Notes: generated from the letters alone by a model not told the origin. A DNA stretch of 6,005 nucleotides from Clostridiaceae bacterium (GCA_016293155.1 JAEDEU010000098.1:1-6005); one strand, 5' to 3'. Numbered from the stretch's first letter, positions 1-5,087 are shown. Numbers and translations: made by a program.

Positions 1-260
1 GCCTCCTTCGCCTCCATGGACGGATCGACTGCGACCACGCCGCTCAGGCGGATCCACTTTCCTCCTGCCATTGCGGATATCTCCACCTTCGGATTCTCCA
101 CCATCTCCGCAAAGCACCGCTTGGTGTTGTTGGTGCAGATATAGATGTGATCCTTGTACTCCATGACCGCACCGAACGGGCGTACATGCGGCTGACTGCC
201 GGAAACCGTGGCGAGGTAAAACACCTTCGCCTGCTTGAGAAATTCAACTGCCTGATTCAT
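1..260 (-). CDS. Pyridoxamine 5'-phosphate oxidase-like flavoprotein, N-terminal part (cut by window edge)
   Basis: Reading leftward from the ATG at 258-260, 86 codons stay open to the window edge. The protein begins MNQAVEFLKQAKVFYLATV and continues with VRPFGAVMEY, IYICTNNTK and ENPKVEISA. This pattern of a short helix and then strands with 'LATV..G.PHVRPFG' is typical of the FMN-binding split-barrel (PNPOx-like) family, whose small clostridial members run about 130-140 residues, so about a third is missing. A good ribosome binding site (GGAGAGGAG) lies just upstream at about 266-274. The gene starts 24 bases after the queF stop with no terminator between them, so it is probably the last or a later gene of the que operon. 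Family members bind FMN or F420 and reduce varied substrates. The substrate cannot be read here, and nothing in the sequence ties it to queuosine except position. An open reading frame at 44-247 in another frame is a shadow of this gene. Confidence 0.82.
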   Translation of the reverse strand, partial: MNQAVEFLKQAKVFYLATVSGSQPHVRPFGAVMEYKDHIYICTNNTKRCFAEMVENPKVEISAMAGGKWIRLSGVVAVDPSMEAKE

Positions 261-284
261 TGTAGTCTCCTCTCCTGACAATGA

Positions 285-782
285 TTAACGGTTATCTACC
301 TTTTCCGGGTACAGGTCGTGGTTCGCCAGACGGTTCCACGCGACCTCCTCCCATCTGGTTCCTTTTCTGCCATAATTGCAGTATGGGTCAATCGAAATGC
401 CGCCGCGCGGCGTGAACTTGCCCCAGACCTCGATGTATTTCGGGTCCATCAGACGGATCAGATCCTTCATGATGATGTTCACACAGTCCTCGTGGAAATC
501 GCCGTGATTGCGGAACGAGAACAGATAGAGCTTGAGGCTCTTGCTCTCCACCATGCGCTTGTCCGGCACATAGCTGATGTAAATCGTGGCAAAATCCGGC
601 TGTCCGGTCATCGGGCACAGGCTGGTAAATTCCGGACAGTTGAACTTGACAAAATAGTCGTTGTCCGGATGCTTGTTGACAAAGGTTTCGAGCATTTCGG
701 GCGCATAGTCGGTCGGGTACTTGGTGCCCTGATTGCCGAGCTTGGTTACGCCGTCCAGCTCCTGCTTGCTTCTTCCGCTCAT
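285..782 (-). CDS. queF: NADPH-dependent 7-cyano-7-deazaguanine reductase (preQ0 reductase) QueF
   Basis: QueF reduces the nitrile of preQ0 to the aminomethyl group of preQ1 with two NADPH, the last step before insertion into tRNA. The 165-residue protein has the short, single-domain (Bacillus-type) length. The tunnelling-fold signature is intact. FTSLCPMTGQPDF carries the nucleophile Cys56, which forms the thioimide, and the proton donor Asp63. ESKSLKLYLFSF (79-90) is the QueF motif for NADPH binding, and RNHGDFHEDC includes His97 and Glu98, Glu98 matching the substrate-binding Glu of the family. The ATG lies one base after the queC stop, and its ribosome binding site GGAGG sits inside the end of queC (about 788-792), which suggests coupled translation. 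It is the fifth gene of the operon and ends in TAA at 285-287. Nothing looks damaged. Confidence 0.97.
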   Translation of the reverse strand: MSGRSKQELDGVTKLGNQGTKYPTDYAPEMLETFVNKHPDNDYFVKFNCPEFTSLCPMTGQPDFATIYISYVPDKRMVESKSLKLYLFSFRNHGDFHEDCVNIIMKDLIRLMDPKYIEVWGKFTPRGGISIDPYCNYGRKGTRWEEVAWNRLANHDLYPEKVDNR

Positions 783-783
783 G

Positions 784-1467
784 TCAGTCCTCCAGTAACG
801 GGTCGGTCACGCCGTTTGCTTCAAACGCCGCCTGACGGTCAATGCAGGTGCCGCACTGTCCGCAGGGCTTCTCGCCGCCTTCATAGCAGCTCCAGGTCAG
901 ATGATAGGGCACGCCCAGCTCCAGACCTTTTTTGACAACCTGCGCCTTGTTCCACTTGACAAACGGCGCTTCGATGGTCAGCTGATGTCCGCTGCCCTCC
1001 CAGATTGCGGTATTCATCGCGTTGTTGAACACATCGCTGCAATCCGGATAGGCGTTGCCTGCGGCATCGTCGCTGTGCGCGCCGTAATAAATCTTGCTGC
1101 ATCCGCGGCTGAGCGCGATGGATGCGGCGGACGACAGGAACAGACCATTGCGGAACGGAACATAGGTGGACACCGGCGCGCCATCTGTCTTTTGAATCTG
1201 CTCAGCGTAGCTTTCCTTGGGAATGTCCTGATCCGAATGCTTCAGCAGCGAGCAGTCGCTGTACGCAAAAATGCGCGCCAGATCCAACGAGATATGCTCA
1301 ACTCCATAATACGCCGCAACCGCGTCGGATGCAAGCAATTCTTTGTCGTGCTTCTGACCATATGTGATCGACAATGCGACAACATTTTCTTTTCCGTATT
1401 CCGCAACCGCCATGCCCAGCGCAGTGGAGCTGTCCACACCGCCGCTGGAAAGTACCATTACTCTCAT
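784..1467 (-). CDS. queC: 7-cyano-7-deazaguanine (preQ0) synthase QueC
   Basis: QueC converts 7-carboxy-7-deazaguanine to preQ0 in an ATP-dependent reaction using ammonia. The 227-residue length is normal. The N-terminus has the ATP-pyrophosphatase loop SSGGVDSS (7-14). Other family landmarks are SITYGQKH (33-40), PFRNGLFLS (104-112), YYGAHSDDAAGNAYPDC (127-143) and APFVKWNKAQVV (167-178). The C-terminus holds the structural zinc site: Cys194, Cys202, Cys205 and Cys208 in SCYEGGEKPCGQCGTC, followed by the RQAAF element. The start ATG (1465-1467) has an AAGGAG ribosome binding site at 1478-1483 that overlaps the folE stop codon, with 9 bases between GGAG and ATG, so the two genes are probably translationally linked. 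The stop (TGA, 784-786) is one base from the queF start. Confidence 0.97.
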   Translation of the reverse strand: MRVMVLSSGGVDSSTALGMAVAEYGKENVVALSITYGQKHDKELLASDAVAAYYGVEHISLDLARIFAYSDCSLLKHSDQDIPKESYAEQIQKTDGAPVSTYVPFRNGLFLSSAASIALSRGCSKIYYGAHSDDAAGNAYPDCSDVFNNAMNTAIWEGSGHQLTIEAPFVKWNKAQVVKKGLELGVPYHLTWSCYEGGEKPCGQCGTCIDRQAAFEANGVTDPLLED

Positions 1468-1480
1468 AAAAAAATGCTCC

Positions 1481-2053
1481 TTAAAATTTCACCCGTGCCT
1501 GTAAATTCGGATCCTCCGCGAAGCGTCCGCGGAAGGTTGTGGTGTAGGTCTTTGCCGAGGTCTTTTTGATGCCGCGTGCGGTCATGCAGCTGTGGCAACC
1601 TTCGATGAGCACCGCAACGTCCTCCGAGCCGTTGACCATCTGGATGATCTCCGCGATGTCGTTGCCCAGACGCTCCTGCAATTGCAGGCGCTTTGCCGCC
1701 ATATCCGCAATGCGGGCGATCTTGCTCAGACCGATCACGCGCCCCTTGGGCAGATACGCGACCGTCACCTTCATATCATACATCAGCGCGAGGTGGTGCT
1801 CACAGTAGCTGAACACCTCGATGTCGCGCACAATCACCACATCATTGCTGTCCGTGCGGTAGTCCTCCTCGAAGGTTTTGCCGAACTTTTCCGCGATCTC
1901 CGCGTTGGTGTAGTTCATGCCCTCAAAGACTTCCTTGTACATCTTCGCCACGCGCTTTGGGGTATCCTTCAGCCCCTCGCGCTCGGGATCATCGCCCAGT
2001 GCGACCAGAATGCCGCGAATATGCTCCTGAATGGCCTTGGTATCAATTGCCAT
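1481..2053 (-). CDS. folE: GTP cyclohydrolase I FolE
   Basis: FolE turns GTP into 7,8-dihydroneopterin triphosphate, the first intermediate shared by folate and queuosine synthesis and the substrate of QueD. The 190 residues are the normal bacterial type IA length. Motifs in order: REGLKDTPKRVAKMY (25-39), the zinc and active-site FSYCEHHLAL with Cys84 and His87, GLSKIARIADMAAKRLQLQ (108-126) followed by ERL, and IEGCHSCMTARGI with His154 and Cys156 at the positions of the third zinc ligand and the proton-relay His of the E. coli enzyme. The gene lies between queE and queC, so its main role here is probably to feed preQ1 synthesis, although the product can also enter folate. Nine bases separate it from the queE stop. 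The nearest ribosome binding site, AAGGGAG at about 2068-2074, is about 14 bases from the ATG, which is long. Efficient initiation may therefore depend on coupling to queE. Confidence 0.97.
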   Translation of the reverse strand: MAIDTKAIQEHIRGILVALGDDPEREGLKDTPKRVAKMYKEVFEGMNYTNAEIAEKFGKTFEEDYRTDSNDVVIVRDIEVFSYCEHHLALMYDMKVTVAYLPKGRVIGLSKIARIADMAAKRLQLQERLGNDIAEIIQMVNGSEDVAVLIEGCHSCMTARGIKKTSAKTYTTTFRGRFAEDPNLQARVKF

Positions 2054-2062
2054 GATTTTTGA

Positions 2063-2734
2063 TTAGACTCCCTTCTGATTCGGGTCCCAGATAAACTTGT
2101 GCATCTGGAGCTGAATGTTCACACCGTTCAGCCGGTGCTCCTTTACAAATTCCACCATGTCCGCCGGCTCAATCGCGCCGAATACCGGACTCAGATATAC
2201 CGCACAGCGTCCGATCAGCTCATACTGTCTGCACACGCGCAGAGCGGTTTCCAGATCGGCGCGGCTGCCGCAGACGAACTTGACCGTGTCATGCGCCGTC
2301 AGCCGCTCAAAATTGTGCAGACACATCCGGTGCTCCATGCCGCTCGCGCCGGTCTTGTAGTCCATGGTCAGGCTCGGACGGTTGTGCGGCATGTCCAGCA
2401 CAAAATCCGCCGGCACGCTTCCATTGGTCTCGATCTCCACATACAGACCCTCATCCTGCGAAAGCAGGGTGAGCAGGTCTGCAATGCCGTCCTGCATCAG
2501 CGGCTCGCCGCCGGTGAGCGTGACATTGGTCACGCCGGTGGCTTTGATTGAATCGTAGATTTCCCGTGCGGTCATTCCGGTATACGGTGCATCCGCACGA
2601 TTTGCCCACTGCGTGTCACAGTAGGCGCAGTTTAAATTGCAGCCGCAGAATCGGACAAATACCGCGAGCTGCCCCGCCCTGCGTCCCTCGCCGTTGATGC
2701 TGACAAAGGTCTCCGCGACGTGAAAGACTGTCAT
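2063..2734 (-). CDS. queE: 7-carboxy-7-deazaguanine synthase QueE (radical SAM)
   Basis: QueE is the radical SAM enzyme that contracts 6-carboxy-5,6,7,8-tetrahydropterin to 7-carboxy-7-deazaguanine. Using the ATG at 2732-2734 the protein has 223 residues. SINGEGRRAGQLAVFVRF (12-29) is the usual QueE opening. The iron-sulfur ligands are Cys32, Cys36 and Cys39 in GCNLNCAYCDT, the canonical CX3CX2C. TGGEPLMQ (74-81) and ETNGS (102-106) are SAM-binding elements, DYKT lies at 125-128, and LQMHKFIW near the C-terminus is a QueE hallmark. The frame is open 22 codons further upstream to 2800, but that extension (MRARPSMRRRTTARP...) overlaps the 3' end of queD, is Arg-rich and matches no QueE element. 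The inner ATG has the ribosome binding site GAGGTGG laid over the queD stop codon. I chose the inner start for these reasons. Confidence 0.95.
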   Translation of the reverse strand: MTVFHVAETFVSINGEGRRAGQLAVFVRFCGCNLNCAYCDTQWANRADAPYTGMTAREIYDSIKATGVTNVTLTGGEPLMQDGIADLLTLLSQDEGLYVEIETNGSVPADFVLDMPHNRPSLTMDYKTGASGMEHRMCLHNFERLTAHDTVKFVCGSRADLETALRVCRQYELIGRCAVYLSPVFGAIEPADMVEFVKEHRLNGVNIQLQMHKFIWDPNQKGV

Positions 2735-2744
2735 TTCATCCACC

Positions 2745-3164
2745 TCATTCCGCATAGGACGCGCAGTTGTTCGGCGTCTCATAGACGGTCGCGCGCGCAA
2801 CCTGATAGCCCCTTCCGGTCATACGGCGGTAAAAATATTCTGCAAAGTGCTCCGCGGTCGGGCGGAACGGCACCGGAATCAGACGAAAGCCCTCGTCCTC
2901 CAGCGCCGCGACGGTTGCCGGACGCAGGGTGTTTTCCTCATAAATCATTGCATGATCAAAAAAGTCCGCCGCCTCGGCAAGGTCGCGCTTAAAGTCTCCG
3001 AAATCCACGATCATGCCGCGCTTCTGACGATCCTGCTCCAGCGTCTCGCTCTGGATCTCCACCACGACGCGCCAGCGGTGTCCATGCAGATTCGCGCACT
3101 TTCCCTGATAGCCGGACAGAAAATGCGCCGCGTCAAAGCTGTGTTCTGTTTTTAAAAAATACAT
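2745..3164 (-). CDS. queD: 6-carboxy-5,6,7,8-tetrahydropterin synthase QueD
   Basis: QueD converts dihydroneopterin triphosphate to 6-carboxytetrahydropterin, the second step to preQ1. From the ATG at 3162-3164 it has 139 residues. The zinc ligands are His14 in FDAAHFL and His27 and His29 in NLHGHRW. Cys23 (GKCANLHGH) is the catalytic cysteine that separates QueD from 6-pyruvoyltetrahydropterin synthases with other spacing. MIVDFGDFK (51-59), His71 in DHAMI, PTAEHFAEYFY (102-112) and VYETPNNCASY with Glu129 complete the active site. An in-frame ATG at 3180-3182 would add six residues (MSEGKI), but it lies only a few bases after the U-run of a terminator and has no proper ribosome binding site. 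The inner ATG has GAAGGGA at 3170-3176 with 6-base spacing. It is the first gene of the operon, directly behind the riboswitch leader. Confidence 0.94.
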   Translation of the reverse strand: MYFLKTEHSFDAAHFLSGYQGKCANLHGHRWRVVVEIQSETLEQDRQKRGMIVDFGDFKRDLAEAADFFDHAMIYEENTLRPATVAALEDEGFRLIPVPFRPTAEHFAEYFYRRMTGRGYQVARATVYETPNNCASYAE

Positions 3165-3187
3165 AATTTTCCCTTCGCTCATAAAGC

Positions 3188-3216
3188 AAAAAGAGCCGCC
3201 TCAAAGCAGGCGACTC
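3188..3216 (-). terminator. Intrinsic terminator directly before queD
   Basis: GAGTCGCCT (3208-3216) pairs with AGGCGGCTC (3193-3201), 9 bp with one wobble, around a 6-base loop, and TTTTT follows at 3188-3192. It is a convincing rho-independent terminator placed between the que promoter and its first gene, which only makes sense as a regulated attenuator. It would also stop any transcript running in from the upstream FUSC gene. Its 5' strand contains GCCTG, which can pair over 5 bp (one wobble) with TAGGC in the aptamer tail, a possible antiterminator. Confidence 0.82.
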
Positions 3217-3244
3217 AAAAAGCACCCGCACACGCAATGCGGAT
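3217..3244 (-). terminator. First terminator-like hairpin in the que leader
   Basis: ATCCGCA (3238-3244) pairs with TGCGGGT (3224-3230), 7 bp including one U-G pair, around a 7-base loop. GCTTTTT follows at 3217-3223. It begins 8 bases after the aptamer tail. It could be a weak intrinsic terminator, a pause hairpin, or a spacer hairpin that supports the stronger one after it. Confidence 0.5.
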
Positions 3245-3252
3245 GTTTGATG

Positions 3253-3291
3253 CCTAGTTTTGTTTCGTGACAGGAGGTTTTCGAACTGTCA
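3253..3291 (-). promoter_or_regulatory. Probable preQ1-I riboswitch aptamer
   Basis: On the minus strand TGACAG (3286-3291) pairs with CTGTCA (3268-3273) to make a 6-bp stem. With the inner 5 bp counted as P1 the loop is 12 bases (3274-3285), starting TTC and ending in C. The loop length, the opening U and the C just before the 3' strand match what I recall of the B. subtilis preQ1-I aptamer, where U and C contact the ligand. The tail is A-rich and ends AACAAAACTAGG (3253-3264), very close to the tail of the Thermoanaerobacter aptamer. A pseudoknot could form between CCU at the 3' end of the loop and AGG at the end of the tail. A competing pairing of the loop's UUCG with CGAA in the tail is also possible. 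Its place directly in front of a full preQ1 operon is the strongest support. The class assignment comes from memory of published sequences, with no covariance-model search. Confidence 0.72.
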
Positions 3292-3309
3292 ATTCTTCAA
3301 TTTGGCAAA

Positions 3310-3338
3310 AGTATAGCACGAAATCGGGCGGGTTTCAA
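3310..3338 (-). promoter_or_regulatory. Sigma-A-type promoter of the que operon
   Basis: On the minus strand TTGAAA (3333-3338) and TATACT (3310-3315) are separated by exactly 17 bases, each one mismatch from the consensus TTGACA/TATAAT. The predicted start is near 3303, just before the aptamer. The -35 box covers the stop codon of the FUSC gene (3335-3337). Confidence 0.8.
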
Positions 3339-4297
3339 CCATGTTTTTTCCCAAAAATGTGTTTTTTCTTGGGCGGCTCCTGCGGCAGCTCCGCAATCAT
3401 CGCGGTAAGGCAGTCATTTGCATCCAGAAAATCGCGGATATGGTAATTAAATACTGCGGTTTCCTCCTCCGAACACTTGCCTGCGAGCGATTGATCCGGG
3501 TCGTATGCGCCCATTCCCAGCGCCTCCATGCGCTGTGCATTCTGTTCGCTCAGCAGCGGCGTGGTATCCATGGAATTGAGCGTGTGCAGCGCCTCCAGCA
3601 TCCGCCCCAGCATCTGATGGCAGGAGCGCAGATGGGCAACCGTCGCCGGACGCTTTTTGCGGCGGGTCAGCTCCTCCTCATACAGCCGGATTTCCTCGCC
3701 CAGCTTGCGATGGTTTCTGCGAACCTCGTGCAGGTCGGTAAACTCCCAGCGATAGGCGCGCTGCGCCAGCAGCGGCAGCAGAATGCGCTGATCCGCCTTG
3801 GTCAGACGTGTCACCTTATAGGCATTGTTGTACGGGCGCAGCACGACGTTGACGGCCAGTGCGATTGCAATCCCCGCAAGCGTCTCCAAAAAACGGGTCA
3901 CGCCATACAGATACGGCGTACCGCCCTCGATATTGCACGCGATGCAGGCAAACACGACACAGGTCAGCGGAATGGACTCCCGCATCTTGAACGCATTGCA
4001 GAATACAATGACCAGCATGATGCCGATTCCGGTAAAAAATGCAATATACCTGGAAAACAGCATCGCAAACAGCATTCCGGTGACCGCGCCGAAAAAGTTG
4101 CCCAGCACCAGATTGCGCGCACTCACGAAGGAATCATGGATGGAGCGCTCCATGGAGTTGATCGCGCCGATCGCCATAAAGGCCGGATACGGATCGCTGA
4201 CCGCCTTGCCGAGTGCGACAGACAGTGCCACGGCAATTCCGGTTTTGATCGTCCGCATTCCGAAATGAAATCTTCGGTATCGAATTAATTGATTCAT
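3335..4297 (-). CDS. FUSC / aromatic acid exporter family membrane protein
   Basis: The 320-residue protein begins MNQLIRYRRFHFGMRTIKTGIAVALS and resembles the DUF939/ArAE_1 proteins of Firmicutes (the YqjA/YgaE type). Its N-terminal half is hydrophobic, with likely membrane segments near residues 16-34, 37-47, 64-82, 84-102, 109-122 and 133-153. It contains the family-like stretch PYPAFMAIGAINSMERSIHDS. The second half (about 160-320) is soluble, charged and helical, probably cytoplasmic, with a Lys-rich end (PPKKKHIFGKKHG). Related FUSC proteins export aromatic carboxylic acids, but most Firmicutes members have no tested substrate. The start has a GGAGAGGA ribosome binding site at about 4305-4312. 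It appears to be a single-gene unit with its own promoter. No link to queuosine is visible beyond adjacency. Confidence 0.85.
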   Translation of the reverse strand: MNQLIRYRRFHFGMRTIKTGIAVALSVALGKAVSDPYPAFMAIGAINSMERSIHDSFVSARNLVLGNFFGAVTGMLFAMLFSRYIAFFTGIGIMLVIVFCNAFKMRESIPLTCVVFACIACNIEGGTPYLYGVTRFLETLAGIAIALAVNVVLRPYNNAYKVTRLTKADQRILLPLLAQRAYRWEFTDLHEVRRNHRKLGEEIRLYEEELTRRKKRPATVAHLRSCHQMLGRMLEALHTLNSMDTTPLLSEQNAQRMEALGMGAYDPDQSLAGKCSEEETAVFNYHIRDFLDANDCLTAMIAELPQEPPKKKHIFGKKHG

Positions 4298-4338
4298 TTT
4301 TTGTTCCTCTCCGATATACTCTCTCTCAAATTCTTTTT

Positions 4339-4347
4339 ATTATACCA
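4339..4347 (-). promoter_or_regulatory. Extended -10 promoter for the FUSC gene
   Basis: The minus strand reads TGGTATAAT, a perfect -10 box with the TGn extension, about 40 bases before the FUSC start codon. At 17-18 bases upstream the match to a -35 box is poor, as is common for extended -10 promoters. Confidence 0.65.
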
Positions 4348-4428
4348 CACTCTGCCCCTTTCGTGTTAGCTTTCACCAAAATCTTCCCATAAATTTCCGA
4401 ACAAATTGTGAAAAGTACACCGTTAACA

Positions 4429-4457
4429 TTGACAGTCCTGTTTGGTTATGATAACAT
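4429..4457 (+). promoter_or_regulatory. Promoter of the cysteine-cluster acidic protein gene
   Basis: A perfect -35 box TTGACA (4429-4434) is followed after 17 bases by TAACAT (4452-4457, 4 of 6 matches), itself preceded by TGA, which forms an extended -10 element. The predicted start near 4464 leaves about 87 untranslated bases before 4551. In that leader I see only weak short inverted repeats (for example TGCTG...CAGCA around 4481-4503) and no recognisable riboswitch. The rest of the divergent region (4348-4428) is AT-rich, with the small inverted repeat AATTT-N6-AAATT near 4391-4407 that could be an operator but is too short to claim. Confidence 0.7.
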
Positions 4458-4550
4458 ATTACCAGTCAAAGCGTATCAACTGCTGTCAAATCGGATGCAG
4501 CACGAAATAGATCCGGCCGCATCGGCACGGCAAAGTGAGGAGTATTTGTT

Positions 4551-5042
4551 ATGAAAAAGCTGAACAAAAAAATCGGAGTCGCAGCGGCTACCGCCGGCGT
4601 TGTCGCGGGTGCCGTTGCCGCAGGCGTTGCAATCTACCGCCGCAGTAAAAATGAATCGGTTTATCACGAGGAAGAGCTTCGCGCCATGAACGAGCTGGAC
4701 GATATGAACGCAGAGAGCTTCGAGGGTGCAGCAGAGGAAGGCGCAGCCGCAGACTGCGAGGCATGTGAGTCCTGCGATTCCTGTGCGTGCGAGACCGAGG
4801 AGGCTCCGGCAGAAGCAGCGGAGGCTCCGGAGGAAGCAGCGGAAGAAGCCGATGCAGCAGATGAGGCTGCTGAGCAGCCTGCTGAAGAAGCGGAGGAAGC
4901 CGCGGATGCACCCTGCTGCTGCGGCGGCGTATGCGCGGTTCCGGTCGCGGAGGAGGCAGAGGAAGACGCTGCCGAAGCTCCGGAGGAGGCTTCTGAGGAT
5001 TCCGAGGACGCTGAGGACGCTGAGGACGAGGAAGAAAACTGA
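4551..5042 (+). CDS. Membrane-anchored acidic Ala/Glu-rich protein with two cysteine clusters, function unknown
   Basis: I do not recognise a characterised family. The start is well supported: promoter at 4429-4457 and ribosome binding site GAGGAG at 4537-4542. The 163-residue protein starts with a basic MKKLNKK, then a single Ala/Gly/Val-rich hydrophobic segment (8-28), then YRRSK. This N-terminus resembles YtxH-like and other single-pass proteins of Clostridia. With no clear signal-peptidase site it probably stays anchored, and the side of the tail is uncertain. Residues 35-163 are extremely acidic (hand count 52 Glu/Asp of 129) and rich in Ala, with almost no basic residues. Cys69, 72, 75, 78 and 80 form CX2CX2CX2CXC, and Cys122, 123, 124 and 128 form CCCX3C. 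Nine cysteines in an otherwise low-complexity tail suggest metal or cluster binding or redox chemistry. Short repeats in the DNA suggest growth by slippage. The terminator at 5088-5113 makes it a single-gene unit. Confidence 0.82.
   Translation: MKKLNKKIGVAAATAGVVAGAVAAGVAIYRRSKNESVYHEEELRAMNELDDMNAESFEGAAEEGAAADCEACESCDSCACETEEAPAEAAEAPEEAAEEADAADEAAEQPAEEAEEAADAPCCCGGVCAVPVAEEAEEDAAEAPEEASEDSEDAEDAEDEEEN
4800..4841 (+). repeat. Tandem 21-bp imperfect repeat inside the acidic-tail gene
   Basis: Two adjacent 21-base units (4800-4820 and 4821-4841) differ at two positions and encode EAPAEAA and EAPEEAA. A diverged third relative, EAPEEAS, lies further on near 4975-4996. The unit is in frame, so copy number can change without breaking the gene. 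Confidence 0.8.
5004..5030 (+). repeat. Three 9-bp tandem repeats at the 3' end of the acidic-tail gene
   Basis: GAGGACGCT occurs at 5004-5012 and 5013-5021, followed by GAGGACGAG at 5022-5030. The repeats are in frame and encode EDA-EDA-EDE, in keeping with a slippage-prone acidic tail. Confidence 0.8.
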
Positions 5043-5075
5043 TCCGAATTAACGCTTTCGGAATCGGTCAAAGTA

Positions 5076-5084
5076 TGCTACAAT
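5076..5084 (+). promoter_or_regulatory. Extended -10 promoter for the radical SAM gene, overlapping the terminator
   Basis: TGCTACAAT is an extended -10 element (TGn plus TACAAT, 5 of 6). A weak -35 candidate TTCGGA (5057-5062) lies 16 bases upstream. The predicted start near 5091 falls inside the 5' strand of the terminator stem. A transcript starting here would keep only about 5 bp of that hairpin at its very 5' end, so it should escape termination. It is the only good promoter-like sequence between the terminator's upstream gene and 5146. Confidence 0.5.
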
Positions 5085-5087
5085 AGG

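Larger units (their letters stand above)
3165..3303 (-). promoter_or_regulatory. Leader RNA of the que operon (riboswitch plus two terminator-like hairpins)
   Basis: From the predicted start near 3303 to the queD start there are about 139 untranslated bases. In transcription order they hold a small pseudoknot-type aptamer (3253-3291), a 7-bp hairpin followed by GCUUUUU (3217-3244), a 9-bp hairpin followed by UUUUU (3188-3216), and then the queD ribosome binding site. This is the layout of a transcription-terminating OFF switch. The transcript start is inferred from the promoter boxes only. Confidence 0.7.

Noticed and set aside
318..2062. Long plus-strand frames at 318-935, 901-1569 and 1592-2062
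   Set aside because: All lie opposite queF, queC and folE, which carry intact catalytic motifs. These are antisense shadows.
2735..2800. N-terminal extension of queE to the ATG at 2800
   Set aside because: It overlaps the queD end, is Arg-rich, has no family similarity and lacks the good ribosome binding site that the inner start has.
3287..3292. Perfect TTGACA (-35-like) on the minus strand within the que leader
   Set aside because: No -10 box lies 16-18 bases downstream. The bases form the 5' strand of the aptamer stem, and a better promoter lies at 3310-3338.
3341..4288. 315-codon open frame on the plus strand opposite the FUSC gene
   Set aside because: It is rich in Arg, His and Gln with no domain. 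The minus strand encodes a coherent membrane protein with ribosome binding site and promoter.
4464..4550. Possible structured leader before the acidic-tail gene
   Set aside because: Only short, weak pairings (5 bp or less) are visible and none matches a riboswitch class I know.
5043..5062. Inverted repeat TCCGAA-N8-TTCGGA just after the acidic-tail gene stop
   Set aside because: Only 6 bp with no T-run. The real terminator is at 5088-5113. It may be chance or part of the weak -35 region.
4664..5071. 135-codon Ser/Ala-rich open frame on the minus strand opposite the acidic-tail gene
   Set aside because: It mirrors the Glu/Ala codon bias of the plus-strand gene (GAG/GCA read backwards give Ser/Ala-type codons). 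It has no promoter and runs through the terminator. The plus-strand gene has promoter, ribosome binding site and terminator.
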